Made by a program: the position numbers and the translations under genes. Below, piece by piece: positions 54,711 through 64,000 of a DNA stretch of 64,000 nt. The notes beneath the pieces were generated by a model that was not told the DNA's origin, ran no database searches, and was given only the letters and a program-made list of their open reading frames with translations. Every line of letters starts with the position of its first letter. The stretch's first letter is position 1. Source of the DNA: Diogma glabrata (lineage: Eukaryota > Arthropoda > Insecta > Diptera > Cylindrotomidae); assembly GCA_963693315.1 (NCBI GenBank), contig OY856188.1:153488512-153552511 (forward strand), written 5' to 3'.

Positions 54711-57700
54711 TTAAGACCTAGGTCTAGACCTGGGTCCCACAACAACTGGCGTTCTGAGGTGTAGATTAACGCTTTTTTTAAACATCTGTGGGTTGAAGCC
54801 ACCTGAGACTAAGTGTTCCGGCAAACTATTCCATTTGTACGCAGTTCGGACAAAGAAGTCTCTCTGCGATCTGCCAGTATGACAGCGCGGGATCTTTACC
54901 GTTTCACTGGTTGCGGCAGCCGATTGCCGAGTGGAACGGGGGTAAGAATAAGTTTGAGGCATGATGCCGCTGATTTCATCTGAGCACTGCTGATGACGAT
55001 ATTTGTAAAAAACAATGAGGTCAGCAACAGTGCGACGATGTTGTAGGGAATCAAGTTGTGATGTCAAAGTTCGATCACCTACAATTCGTATAGCTCGCTT
55101 TTGAACAGAGTCCAAGAGGGCCAAGATGGAAACAGAGGCAGCACCCCAAACTTGACAGCAGTACTCCATACAGGGACGAATATAGGACTTATAAACATGG
55201 AGCAATTGGTATGGAGTGAAAAATTTTTTGCATCTATTTAGGAGGCCGAGTTTTTTAGACGCGCTTTTTGCCATCGCCATTGCATGATCGTTCCAGAGTA
55301 GGTCATTTGAAACTGTGACACCCAATAAACGAATGTTTTTACATTCACCTATTGGTTCATCACACATACTAAATAAAATATCTTTGGGGAACTCGGTCTT
55401 TAATCTGGAAACAATCAACAGCTGTGTTTTGGTGGAGTTGAAATTGACAAGGTTTTGGTCACCCCAGTCGGCGACTTTATTCAGGTCTTTGTTCACGTTT
55501 ATGGCAGCGTCTCTCCGGGCAGGATTAATTCGTTCGTGCATTTTACCTTTTGAAGGAAGGGGCTCGAACGACTTGTGCAGAGTACTATCATCTGCAAAAC
55601 TATTTATTGGGTTGCTGGTGATTTTCAACAATTCGTTGATATAAATCAAAAATAGGGTTGGGGACAATACTGAGCCTTGGGGTACACCAGCGTTAATTAG
55701 TTTAGACTCAGAAGAATATCCGTCTAAGGTTACCGAAATGTATCGGTCGGATAGAAAATTTTGAATCAGCTTCACAACATTGGGATGAAAACCGTACGCA
55801 ACGAGCTTGTTGATTAAGTTGGCATGCCAGACTCGATCGAATGCCTTGGAGATGTCTAAAGCGATAACGTATGTTTCACCACCTTTATCAAGTATGCTGT
55901 TCCAACAATGCGCTACATAGTTTAATAGATCGGTAGTTGATCTTTTGTTTCGAAAACCGTATTGGCTGTCGGATATTAAATGATTTTCTTCCAGAAATTT
56001 TGAAATATGTGTATTAATATAATGCTCATAGACTTTGGATAGGACCGATAGTAAAGCTATTGGCCTATAATTTGAGATATCGGATTTTGGTCCCTTTTTG
56101 GGGACGGGCTGGACATTTGCCAACTTCCAGCACGAGGGAAATATACCAGATTTGTAGGATTGGTAGAATATTTTAGTTAAAGTTGGTGCAAGTTCTTTGG
56201 AAAAGGTTTTTAAAATAATGGGTGGAATATTGTCCATTCCTGATGCTTTGTTGATGTTTAACCCCTTTAAAAGTTTAGCGACTATTTTGGGTTTGAAGTG
56301 AAGTTCATTCATATTAACTCCTGAAGACTGGATTTGGGGTATTTCTTTAGGAGTTTCCAAAACAGTGGAGTTCAGAGCAAAGCGTTCAGCGAACAAGTTA
56401 GCTTTTCTTGCGGGATCATTGACGATTAAATCACCATCAATAATAGGGGGAATAGAAAATTTTGTACCAGAATTTAAAGAATTAATGGCACTGTAGAAAC
56501 TCTTGTCAGAAACAGACATAGACGTAAGTTTTGAGGCTTTCGCTCTGTCAATTTCGGACTTTTCGTTTGAGATAATCTGATTAGATATTTTGTTGGCCTT
56601 TAGATATTGGGATCGATTAGTGGGAGTTTTGTTATGAATCCAAATATTAAATGATCTACGTTTGTTTCTAAGTGCCGTTTTGGCAGCTTTCGAATACAAG
56701 TATTTTTGTTTGGGTTTTACTATGGAGAAAGGGACAAATTTATTTATAGCAAATTGGATGGTTTCTGTAAAGTTTTGAGCAGAAACATTTACATTGTCAG
56801 TGTAAAAACAATGACGGTCGAAAGGGAAACCATGGAAAAAATTTTGAAGACCACTCTTATCCATTTTTGAGTAGTGAAATATTTTACGGGGTTTGGGAGC
56901 TGTAGTTTTAAGTAAATCAGTTTTGATAACTGATGAGATTAAATAATGATCAGAATTTCCAATACTACCTTTCGCAACATCGACACTCGTAATATCTGGG
57001 ATTGTGGTAAGATAGAGATCTAGTAGAAAACTATTATCACCGCCATTACGGGGAGTGAAAGTCGGGCTTTTTACAATTTGGAATAGGCCCTGAGACGCGG
57101 CAAAAATTTCTGCCAGTTTTCCACTATTGTCAACATCGTCGGTCGATTTGGAGAATTCCAACCATGATTTGTTGTGGACGTTGAAGTCACCGGTAACGAT
57201 AACTTCACAATTAGGGGACTTTGCTCTAATCTCGTCCATAATTTTTGTCAGTATATTAAAAAAGTTTGGGTTACGTTTGTTGGGGGACCGGTATAAAGCT
57301 ATTGTAAAAAAAGTCATTTCTGGAAGACAAATCTTTAAAACCATTGTATTGAAGCCGTCACCGTGTAGTTCAAAATTTGGAAAGCACGTGTACGCAACAC
57401 TCTCATGAATGAATGCGCATACGCCCTGATGGAGTTTGAAAGCTGATTCGAGCCTATATTTGGAATTAAGCGATTCTATAAAGAGAAAATTTTCAGAAAC
57501 TTGTGTTTCTGTAAGGAATAGAATGTTCGGTTTGTCGTGCTCAAGATGATGTTGCACGTGGTCATGGTTAGCGTTCAATCCGCAGATGTTTTGAACATGT
57601 ATTTTAAAATTTTTTATTGATTCATATATGTTTTGTCCCTGCAAATTCCGTGGACATGCCGCTTTATGGGCGGGTGGATTGCGCAAATTTGCTTTACCAC

Positions 57701-57734
57701 TTGCAGACTTATTTTTTTTCGGTTGTACTGCCAT
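54711..57734 (-). CDS. LINE endonuclease-reverse transcriptase, 1007 aa
   Basis: The protein nicks target DNA and reverse-transcribes the element RNA there. ATG at 57734 (MAVQPKKNKS). A short basic Pro-rich start is followed by an AP-type endonuclease at about 45-265 (QNICGLNAN, FLTETQVSE, ALYRSPN, VTGDFNVHNKSW, GNSDHYLISS). RT lies at about 470-760 (NVQPVPKKG..ISNYRPIALLS, YGFRNKRSTTDLL, ALDISKAFDRVWH, GVPQGSVLSPTLF, active site FADDSTLH). The C-terminal region has a conserved ending typical of insect LINEs (FFVRTAYKWNSLP). No stop or frameshift. An ORF1-type gag with zinc knuckles is not present; the derivative at 24981 supports this being the family's true structure. The clade is not settled. 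Confidence 0.9.
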   Translation of the reverse strand: MAVQPKKNKSASGKANLRNPPAHKAACPRNLQGQNIYESIKNFKIHVQNICGLNANHDHVQHHLEHDKPNILFLTETQVSENFLFIESLNSKYRLESAFKLHQGVCAFIHESVAYTCFPNFELHGDGFNTMVLKICLPEMTFFTIALYRSPNKRNPNFFNILTKIMDEIRAKSPNCEVIVTGDFNVHNKSWLEFSKSTDDVDNSGKLAEIFAASQGLFQIVKSPTFTPRNGGDNSFLLDLYLTTIPDITSVDVAKGSIGNSDHYLISSVIKTDLLKTTAPKPRKIFHYSKMDKSGLQNFFHGFPFDRHCFYTDNVNVSAQNFTETIQFAINKFVPFSIVKPKQKYLYSKAAKTALRNKRRSFNIWIHNKTPTNRSQYLKANKISNQIISNEKSEIDRAKASKLTSMSVSDKSFYSAINSLNSGTKFSIPPIIDGDLIVNDPARKANLFAERFALNSTVLETPKEIPQIQSSGVNMNELHFKPKIVAKLLKGLNINKASGMDNIPPIILKTFSKELAPTLTKIFYQSYKSGIFPSCWKLANVQPVPKKGPKSDISNYRPIALLSVLSKVYEHYINTHISKFLEENHLISDSQYGFRNKRSTTDLLNYVAHCWNSILDKGGETYVIALDISKAFDRVWHANLINKLVAYGFHPNVVKLIQNFLSDRYISVTLDGYSSESKLINAGVPQGSVLSPTLFLIYINELLKITSNPINSFADDSTLHKSFEPLPSKGKMHERINPARRDAAINVNKDLNKVADWGDQNLVNFNSTKTQLLIVSRLKTEFPKDILFSMCDEPIGECKNIRLLGVTVSNDLLWNDHAMAMAKSASKKLGLLNRCKKFFTPYQLLHVYKSYIRPCMEYCCQVWGAASVSILALLDSVQKRAIRIVGDRTLTSQLDSLQHRRTVADLIVFYKYRHQQCSDEISGIMPQTYSYPRSTRQSAAATSETVKIPRCHTGRSQRDFFVRTAYKWNSLPEHLVSGGFNPQMFKKSVNLHLRTPVVVGPRSRPRS

Positions 57735-58240
57735 ATATATATCAAAATGTTTATTTTATTTTTTTGTGTTTTATTTTAAAATGCATAACTAAGTAAAAAA
57801 TCCTATCATACTACAAAATATGACATATGCCAATATTTCATGATAAGATGAAGAAATAATAACAAAGTAATAAGTGAAAAACAAATTGTGAGAAATTTGC
57901 AGAAAACAAAACAAAACTAAATGCCAATAATCCAGCTGATGCAGCGCACCCCAGACGCACCGCCCACCACTTCAATCGAGGCACAAAGCCCACACATAAC
58001 TACGTGTTGGTTCGATTCCTCGGAAGAGCTAATGAGCGGTACCGCTACGGAACGCTGCCCAGCTAAGACTGGAAGTGCTGCCGTTGACTAATTAAAGTTC
58101 GTCCGCCAGCACCCTAAGATATCATCTTGGCTAATGACATCTCCTGCCATTGCCAGTGGTATGTGATATCTCACGCTAACTCATATGTCAATGGCAGGGA
58201 CTGGAGTACGCAGGGTAGTCAGACCCGTAGATCAACATTG
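57735..58240 (-). promoter_or_regulatory. 5' UTR / internal promoter region of the LINE
   Basis: Non-coding and AT-rich next to the ATG. Its outer 150 bp are GC-richer, with repeated GAGATATCAC/GTGATATC-type half-palindromes. The same region is kept in the LINE derivative at 24981-25657, which retains this and the 3' end only. A LINE promoter is normally in the 5' UTR, so this is the likely place. Confidence 0.5.
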
Positions 58241-58265
58241 ATCATAATCGATCAAAATTTATTTA

Positions 58266-60921
58266 ATTTCAAGATCGTCACAGTGACGCATATAATAACA
58301 CTATATTATTTAAATCACACATAGGTAAAGTTTAACTTAATTAAATGCCTACGTAAACTTTTATTAACCTAGAATCAAGGTCAGTTCAATCGACTATCAT
58401 AAGTATTAAAGGTATTCATTAATTATTAACAGGAACAAAAATAATCATGAAGTATGTATATCAACAAATCATTTTACTAATAGCTATCTAATGTTAATAG
58501 ATTCTTACACTATTATTTACAGCAATAAAAAAAAAAACACAAAACAGCAAACAAAATCGATAATTAACCTAGTTCGATACATTCGAAAAATCAGCCGACA
58601 CTTAAAACGAAAACTGTATATCTCGTAACAATAATGATAATGTAAACTTTTGGTATATACCGTTAAAAAAAATGACTAGACACGAAAACCGGAGTTTTTC
58701 TTCATTAAATGTACCGTAAGGTTTCACGAATTCACTGGAGCAAGTTTGCTTTATATAAAAAAAACGTTCTCAAGCAAACTATAATGCCAAGGGCAATTAA
58801 CTAGATATTAAATAAAGTTACCTTAGATTTGCGAATCTTCAAACAAAATTTCACCATATGCGCACCAAGAAATATATCACGGATTTTGTATACTGTTACA
58901 CATAACACAGACACATCACAAAACAAATAAATATTTTTTTTGGATACATGGATAATTCCTTTTTTATGGAGATTACTTTACATTTAATTTCTTTCTTTTT
59001 TATTATCTTTTTGTTTTCTATAATTACGTTAATAAACATTTTCCTTGGCAACCGTAAAAAAGGAATACTTTTCTAATAAAAAAATCTGAACACCTGTTGC
59101 CAGCTGTCAAAGCAAAATCCAATAGGATAATTGTAATAATATTAATCGACGTCAAACATCAAAATCAAAAGTAATAGAATGAGCGTATTCGTGTGAATCG
59201 CAATTAAACTAAGAGCAGGAAAAGGCTACAGTGGCTCATTATATAGCCAAATTTTTAGTCTCGCAATAACTCGAATACAGTGTTTAGATGGGAGATAATT
59301 AATTTACATCAGATTTTCAAATTATTGGGAACTTTTTATAGTTACACCAAACCGTTTGCTGTTTGATAATATTGTACGAAAATAAGGTTGTGACCCAAGA
59401 TATTTCCGACACATCCATAACACGTATAATTGAATTCAAAATGAATCAAATACAGATTCGATCAATGTTATGATGTTTAGACATTTATCAACTACAGTCT
59501 GCAATATCAGTCTAGTGAAGTTCAGTTCAATAACGGAAGGATTGTTTAAAGCAAAACACTCATACAAAGACAAATCAAATGTTTAACAAAGCAAAAATAG
59601 TAATTCGTTGTATGTTGACGATTGGAAACAAAATACACGTAGCTGTTATGAGGTTTTGAGGATTTCGTTGTTTCATTACGGTTTGTGTTTTGGAAAAAAA
59701 AATTCAAACTCAATTAGTAAGGCGAGAACAATCGAATGGAAGTATAGCGTGCGTCAATTTTAGTGCGTTGTAAGATTAAATTCTGATTAAATTTTAGTGG
59801 TTATACGGATGATGATTAAAGACAATTATTAATTAATTCAAATTAACCAATATTATGTTATATTAATGAATAAATAGATCAGGGTAATTAGTGCAATTTT
59901 CTTTCTCCTATACGTTTGTCCGGCTATTGCAGATTCAGTTAGATTTTAAGAAATATAAGGAAACTATGGGTTAAGGAAACTACACGAAATATGACTATTG
60001 ATGATGAAGGGATGAGAATCTATTACAAGTGGTACAGATTAATATGAGGAACAATAACTAAGGAAACTGCGACTGTAATACACTATGTTCTGACATTAGT
60101 CCAGACTATCCATTACAGAACAAGTGCTTTTTGGAAGAACACTCACGACCAAAAAGAAGTTGAAAAAGGCATAGGCTGGTCGCAAATAGACCTTGTATAT
60201 ACATATTAGTATGGTGAAGCACCTCGACGTACCACAGATTAGCATTCAATTCGATCGGTATTACAAACTCAGTCTTAGCAGAAACAAAGTAACAAAGTAT
60301 CTATGATTATACAAAAAAAAAACTTTTGGGAGGGGTATCGATAAAAACAGTATTCTACTCTATTGAAAACGATGGATAACTAACTTCTTCCAGACCCAAT
60401 TTCGGGCAGATCTGGGGGTTCCCGAGACTCTAAAGTCACAAAAAAAAATTTTATTCAATCTGCTATAGATCGAAAGGAAAAACACCATTGGACCGACTCC
60501 TTCAATGAAATATCCGACACAATTCCGTTGTTCCGTTATGCAGGCTCGCAACCCACACCTGAACTACCACGAGTCTCATGCGTCTCCGACTACTAGCCGG
60601 GCTACACTGTTGTACGCTTCCGTCCAAGTGACTCTGAAGGCTGAAAAGAAGAAAACTATTCACATAGTTTCAAAGTAACTAATTGAACCAAATTCAATAC
60701 ATTCGATCCCGGAAGTTTCGCTGGCAAATAGTCAACACAGAAAAAAAAAAAATTTTGAAACAAGACCCGAACACCAACGTTGATACACACTCACTGAACT
60801 GTGAATTCAAGACGAAACTACCCTCATACTTTATGGTCGTCGATAATCTGGACTTACAATGGCGGTGAAACACAAGCGAAAGTTACTATCATACTGACAC
60901 AAAAAAAAATTATTACCGATG
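58266..60921. other. Unresolved region, probably including the 3' UTR/LTR of the next Gypsy element
   Basis: No ORF of note. The part next to 60921 lies downstream (minus strand) of a Gypsy pol stop and should contain its 3' UTR and LTR, but no second LTR copy is available to mark it. The rest is AT-rich with A-runs. No gene or RNA gene is recognised. Confidence 0.35.
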
Positions 60922-63900
60922 TTAGGCGCGAATGTCCTTGGAATGATAAACACCTCTACGTTTAGAAACCAGGTCCTCCAGTTCGTAAGCAGCGCTACCT
61001 ACCAACCTTATTACTCTGGTCTCAATAAACTTCTGTGCAAGTTTAGCAGATAATTTCTTACCGGCGTCACTCAAAATAAAGTTCCTTCGGAACACCGTAT
61101 CCCCTGGTTTAAACAAAGTTACTCGAGCTCGTAAATTGTATCTTTCAGCGCTCTTGACAAATGCTTCGGCCGTTAGATCTAGAATTCGTAATCGAATCTT
61201 GTTAAGATAATCAGGTCGCAGAATCGTTTCACCTGGTTCATGAAGACCATTCAATCGTCTCAGCAATTCATATGACGAACCATGAGTCACCATGGGTATC
61301 CCAAACATTGCGTAATATGGGGAACATTTAAGTGTTTGGTGCAGGGAACAACGTAGTGCACAAGCGATCTCGCTCAAGTGCAGATCCCATTTAGAATGCT
61401 CCTCCTTTAAGTAGGCTCGAATACCAGATAAAACACTCCTATTTACCCGTTCAGAAGCGTTAGCTTGAGGTGAATATAACGCTAGTAATGTATGTTTCAC
61501 TCCGTGCTTCGCCAAGAAATCTGCAAACTGTTTTGATTTGAATTGGGTCCCATTATCGGACACAATAGCTTCGGGACAACCAAATACATGAAAGACATTG
61601 GTAGCCAATAGATGACAAATTGGTTCAGCAGTTAATTTCCGTAAAGGAAATAAAAATGGATATTTAGTAACATGATCTAATACTACCAGAATAGCGATAT
61701 TCCCGGCCTTTGAACGAGGATAAGGGCCAAGAATATCGATATATAATCGGTGTCCAATTCGTTCTGTTTTCATCTGGGACACCATAGGAGCACGAAGTGG
61801 AACATTAGTCGCTTTGATTTCTTTACAGGTCTTACAATTTCCTATGTAAGATTTAACCTGGGTGTACATACGAGGCCAATAGTAAAATTTACGAATATTA
61901 AACAGGGTTTTTGCTAGACCTCCATGAGATGAGGTAGGAGGATTGTGGGCCCTTGCAATACACTCGTCAGTGTATTCCTCAGGTAACCACAATTTCCAAA
62001 CCTCACCCTCTGAAGGAATATCAAGATCTAGACAAGCCAATCGTTTATAAACCCGACCAGAAATTACCTTCAGATCAGGCAATGTACCGTCTGCTTCGGT
62101 AACCAGATTTACCAATTCCAGATATCGAGAAGTGTTGAAGAAGGAGGAATTAAGATCTAATTCAGGCACTGGACATAATTCAGAAATGACGTCAACAGAG
62201 TCACGTCTTGATAGAGTGTCTGGAACTACGTTTAAATTACCTTTTCTGTACTCAATACCAAAGACATAACCCTGCAATTTCAAGCTCCACCGAGCCAATC
62301 GACCAGAAAGGTCCTTTTGTTGCATTAACCATTTTAAAGAAGCATGGTCAGTTATGATCTTAAAGGCCTGACCCTCGACATACGCTCTAAATTTCTTTAC
62401 TCCCAGTACGGCGGCTAGACATTCTTTCTCACTAGTGGAGTAATTGCGTTGCGCAGAATTTAGTTTCTTGGACATGTACGCTATGGGATGTTCCATACCG
62501 TCCATGTCACACTGTAGTAATACACAACCTATACCGTCAGTGCTAGCGTCGCACTGGAGAGTAAAGGGTTTAGTGTAGTCGGGATTTATGAGAACTGGTG
62601 CTGATATGAGAGCATTTTTGAGATTTACAAATGCTGTTTCAGCTTCTGGGGTCCATACGAATTTAGTAGAATTTTTCTTCAACAAATCTGATATCGGAGA
62701 GGACATAGCAGAGAAATCAGATATAAAACGGCGATAATAACCCGCCATACCCAGGAAACGTCGAATCTGTTTGGACGTACGCGGTGTAGGAAATTCAGAA
62801 ATAGCCTGAGTTTTATCAGGATCAATTTTTAGCTTACCACCTCCCACTACATATCCCAAATATTTTACATCCGGCAAGAGAAACTTACTTTTTTCCACGT
62901 TTATCGTCAAGTTCGCACGTCTAAGACACTGGGAGATATCTTCTAACAGTTTCAGATGGGCCTCAAAGGTATCTGTAACTATTAGAAGATCATCCAAGTA
63001 TACGAAGACGCACGACGTGAGATGAGGAGGAATTACTTGGTCCATCAATTTAGTCATCGTTTGCGGCGCATTGCACAGTCCGAAAGGCATTCTTACGAAC
63101 TGGTACAATGGCCGCCCTGGGACCGTAAAAGCAGTTTTCTCTCGGGAGTGTTTTTCCAGAGGTATCTGCCAGAAAGCGTCTTTCAGATCCAAACTGGAAA
63201 TGAAATTACTCTGTGGCAGACGACTCAAGATTCCATCTATCTGTGGAAGGGGGTAAGCATCCTTTTTAGTGACGGTATTGACCTTTCGGCTATCCAAACA
63301 AAGACGATTCTTCCCGGGTTTGCGAATTAAGACCACAGGACTTGACCATGGGCTGTTTGAAACCTCTATAATACCCAGAGACAACATCCTATCCAGTTCT
63401 TCTCCCATCAGTTTCTCAATGGCGGGCGATATCGGATAGTGTCGTTGCTTGATGGGAGCTGCAGTCCCCACATCAATAACGTGTTCCAACAAATGTGTTC
63501 GACCCAGACCCATTTTTGAAAATGATGGTAGAAGCTGAATAGTGCTTTGTAGACGGGCTTGATCGTCCATCGACAACTCGGATAGCACTGACTCCGTAGT
63601 CGGTAATGTAGGTAAATTAAACAAAGGGTTAAATAAGCAAACGCGTTAAAGAAATCAATACCCAAGTATAGATTCTGTGTCAAAGACGGGATAATGTAGA
63701 CATCCAAGCTTCTGACTTGGTTCATAAATGAAATCTTGGTTCTTATCAAACCCAAGATCTTCTGCCTTTGGCCATCTGCAGTACGGACTACCGCAGATGA
63801 ATAAGTCAGAAGGTCTGGGGTTTGCACGATTTCCTTAGCAAAATCACCACCAATTACAGTCAAGGACGCTCCACTATCCAACAGTCCAGTATGTTGTTTA

Positions 63901-63980
63901 CCCAATATTGAAACGGTGGCATAAGATCTCACATCGTTGGCCAATTTCACAATGGAGGAAATGGTTTTGGATTTAAACAA
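60922..63980 (-). pseudogene. pol: Gypsy pol, family C (PR-RT-RNaseH-IN), frame broken between PR and RT
   Basis: Minus strand. The protease frame (63980 to about 63620) has LLDSGASLTVIGG and ends LYLGIDFFNAF. Within about 15 nt the frame changes to the RT frame, which runs 63624-60922 unbroken for 900 codons: RT with VYLDDLLIV, RNase H (QCDASTDGIG, TDHASLKWLM), HHCC finger, integrase D (YIDILGPYP), D (VSDNGTQF) and E (SERVNR), again with 34 residues between the last two, as in family A. The C-terminus SKRRGVYHSKDIRA also resembles family A, so the two are relatives. I treat the shift as a mutation; recoding is the alternative. Gag lies beyond 64000. Confidence 0.85.
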
Positions 63981-64000
63981 ATGTCGTTGTTGCCAATAAA

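Larger units (their letters stand above)
54634..58240 (-). mobile_element. Apparently full-length single-ORF LINE (CR1/Jockey-type)
   Basis: Minus strand. The 3' end is a poly(A) tail seen as T17 at 54634-54650. One ORF (57734-54711) is preceded by about 500 bp of 5' UTR. The 5' end is estimated from similarity to the derivative at 24981-25657, which shares sequence up to about 58235. No separate ORF1 is present. The ORF is uninterrupted, so the element may be recent. Confidence 0.85.

Noticed and set aside
58127..58324. 65-codon frame in the LINE 5' UTR
   Set aside because: It runs opposite to the LINE and is not open in the related derivative at 24981.
1..64000. CRISPR arrays, operons, bacterial-type regulatory sites
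   Set aside because: The window is eukaryotic (spliced gene, insect-type transposons); the tandem repeats lack the spacer-repeat pattern of CRISPR.

Overview
This 64 kb window looks like a transposon-dense intergenic region of an insect chromosome. The base composition is AT-rich. The only host gene I recognise is a five-exon proteasome alpha-3 gene with short GT-AG introns, at 17099-18174. Almost everything else is retrotransposon or DNA-transposon sequence of types common in insects: Ty3/Gypsy elements of at least five families, three non-LTR (LINE) copies, a mariner, a hAT-type element and several MITEs. A dipteran is a reasonable guess, but the species cannot be read from this sequence.

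Layout. 1-6980: a Gypsy element (family A, copy 1) with intact gag and pol frames. Its 5' end lies outside the window and its 3' LTR is cut short. 6990-9261: the 5'-truncated 3' half of a second Gypsy family (B). 9571-16475: a decayed Mag-like Gypsy element on the minus strand, with a LINE nested in its gag. 16476-24014: the single-gene region (Prosalpha7), with a foldback upstream of the gene, a 256-bp MITE and a 2.5-kb hAT-type element that has a perfect 8-bp target duplication. 24015-28910: a complete family B element with near-identical 614-bp LTRs and a 4-bp target duplication. Protease, RT and RNase H are deleted from it, so Gag is joined in frame to integrase, and its gag carries an insertion that is itself a LINE deletion derivative. 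28911-31214: inverted-repeat elements, including a Harbinger-like MITE. 31215-33073: a CsRn1-like pol fragment on the minus strand, broken by family A. 33074-50738: two family A elements in tandem sharing one LTR (LTR-body-LTR-body-truncated LTR). 50747-52015: a mariner with TA flanks and a dead transposase. 52580-54130: an AT-rich minisatellite with higher-order structure. 54634-58240: an apparently intact single-ORF LINE on the minus strand. 60922-64000: pol of a further Gypsy family, running off the window.

How the parts relate. Family A copies 2 and 3 share a stop codon, a 27-nt deletion in pol and a long region between LTR start and gag. That region holds an unexplained ORF of about 200 codons, a cluster of eleven Pumilio-type UGUAHAUA motifs and a long inverted repeat. 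This is the least explained part of the window. Family B and the 54.6-kb LINE each occur here both in a fuller form and as an internally deleted derivative, so the window records how defective elements arise. Prosalpha7 is the only ordinary cellular gene. Its reading frame is intact, although transposon-derived sequence lies on both sides.
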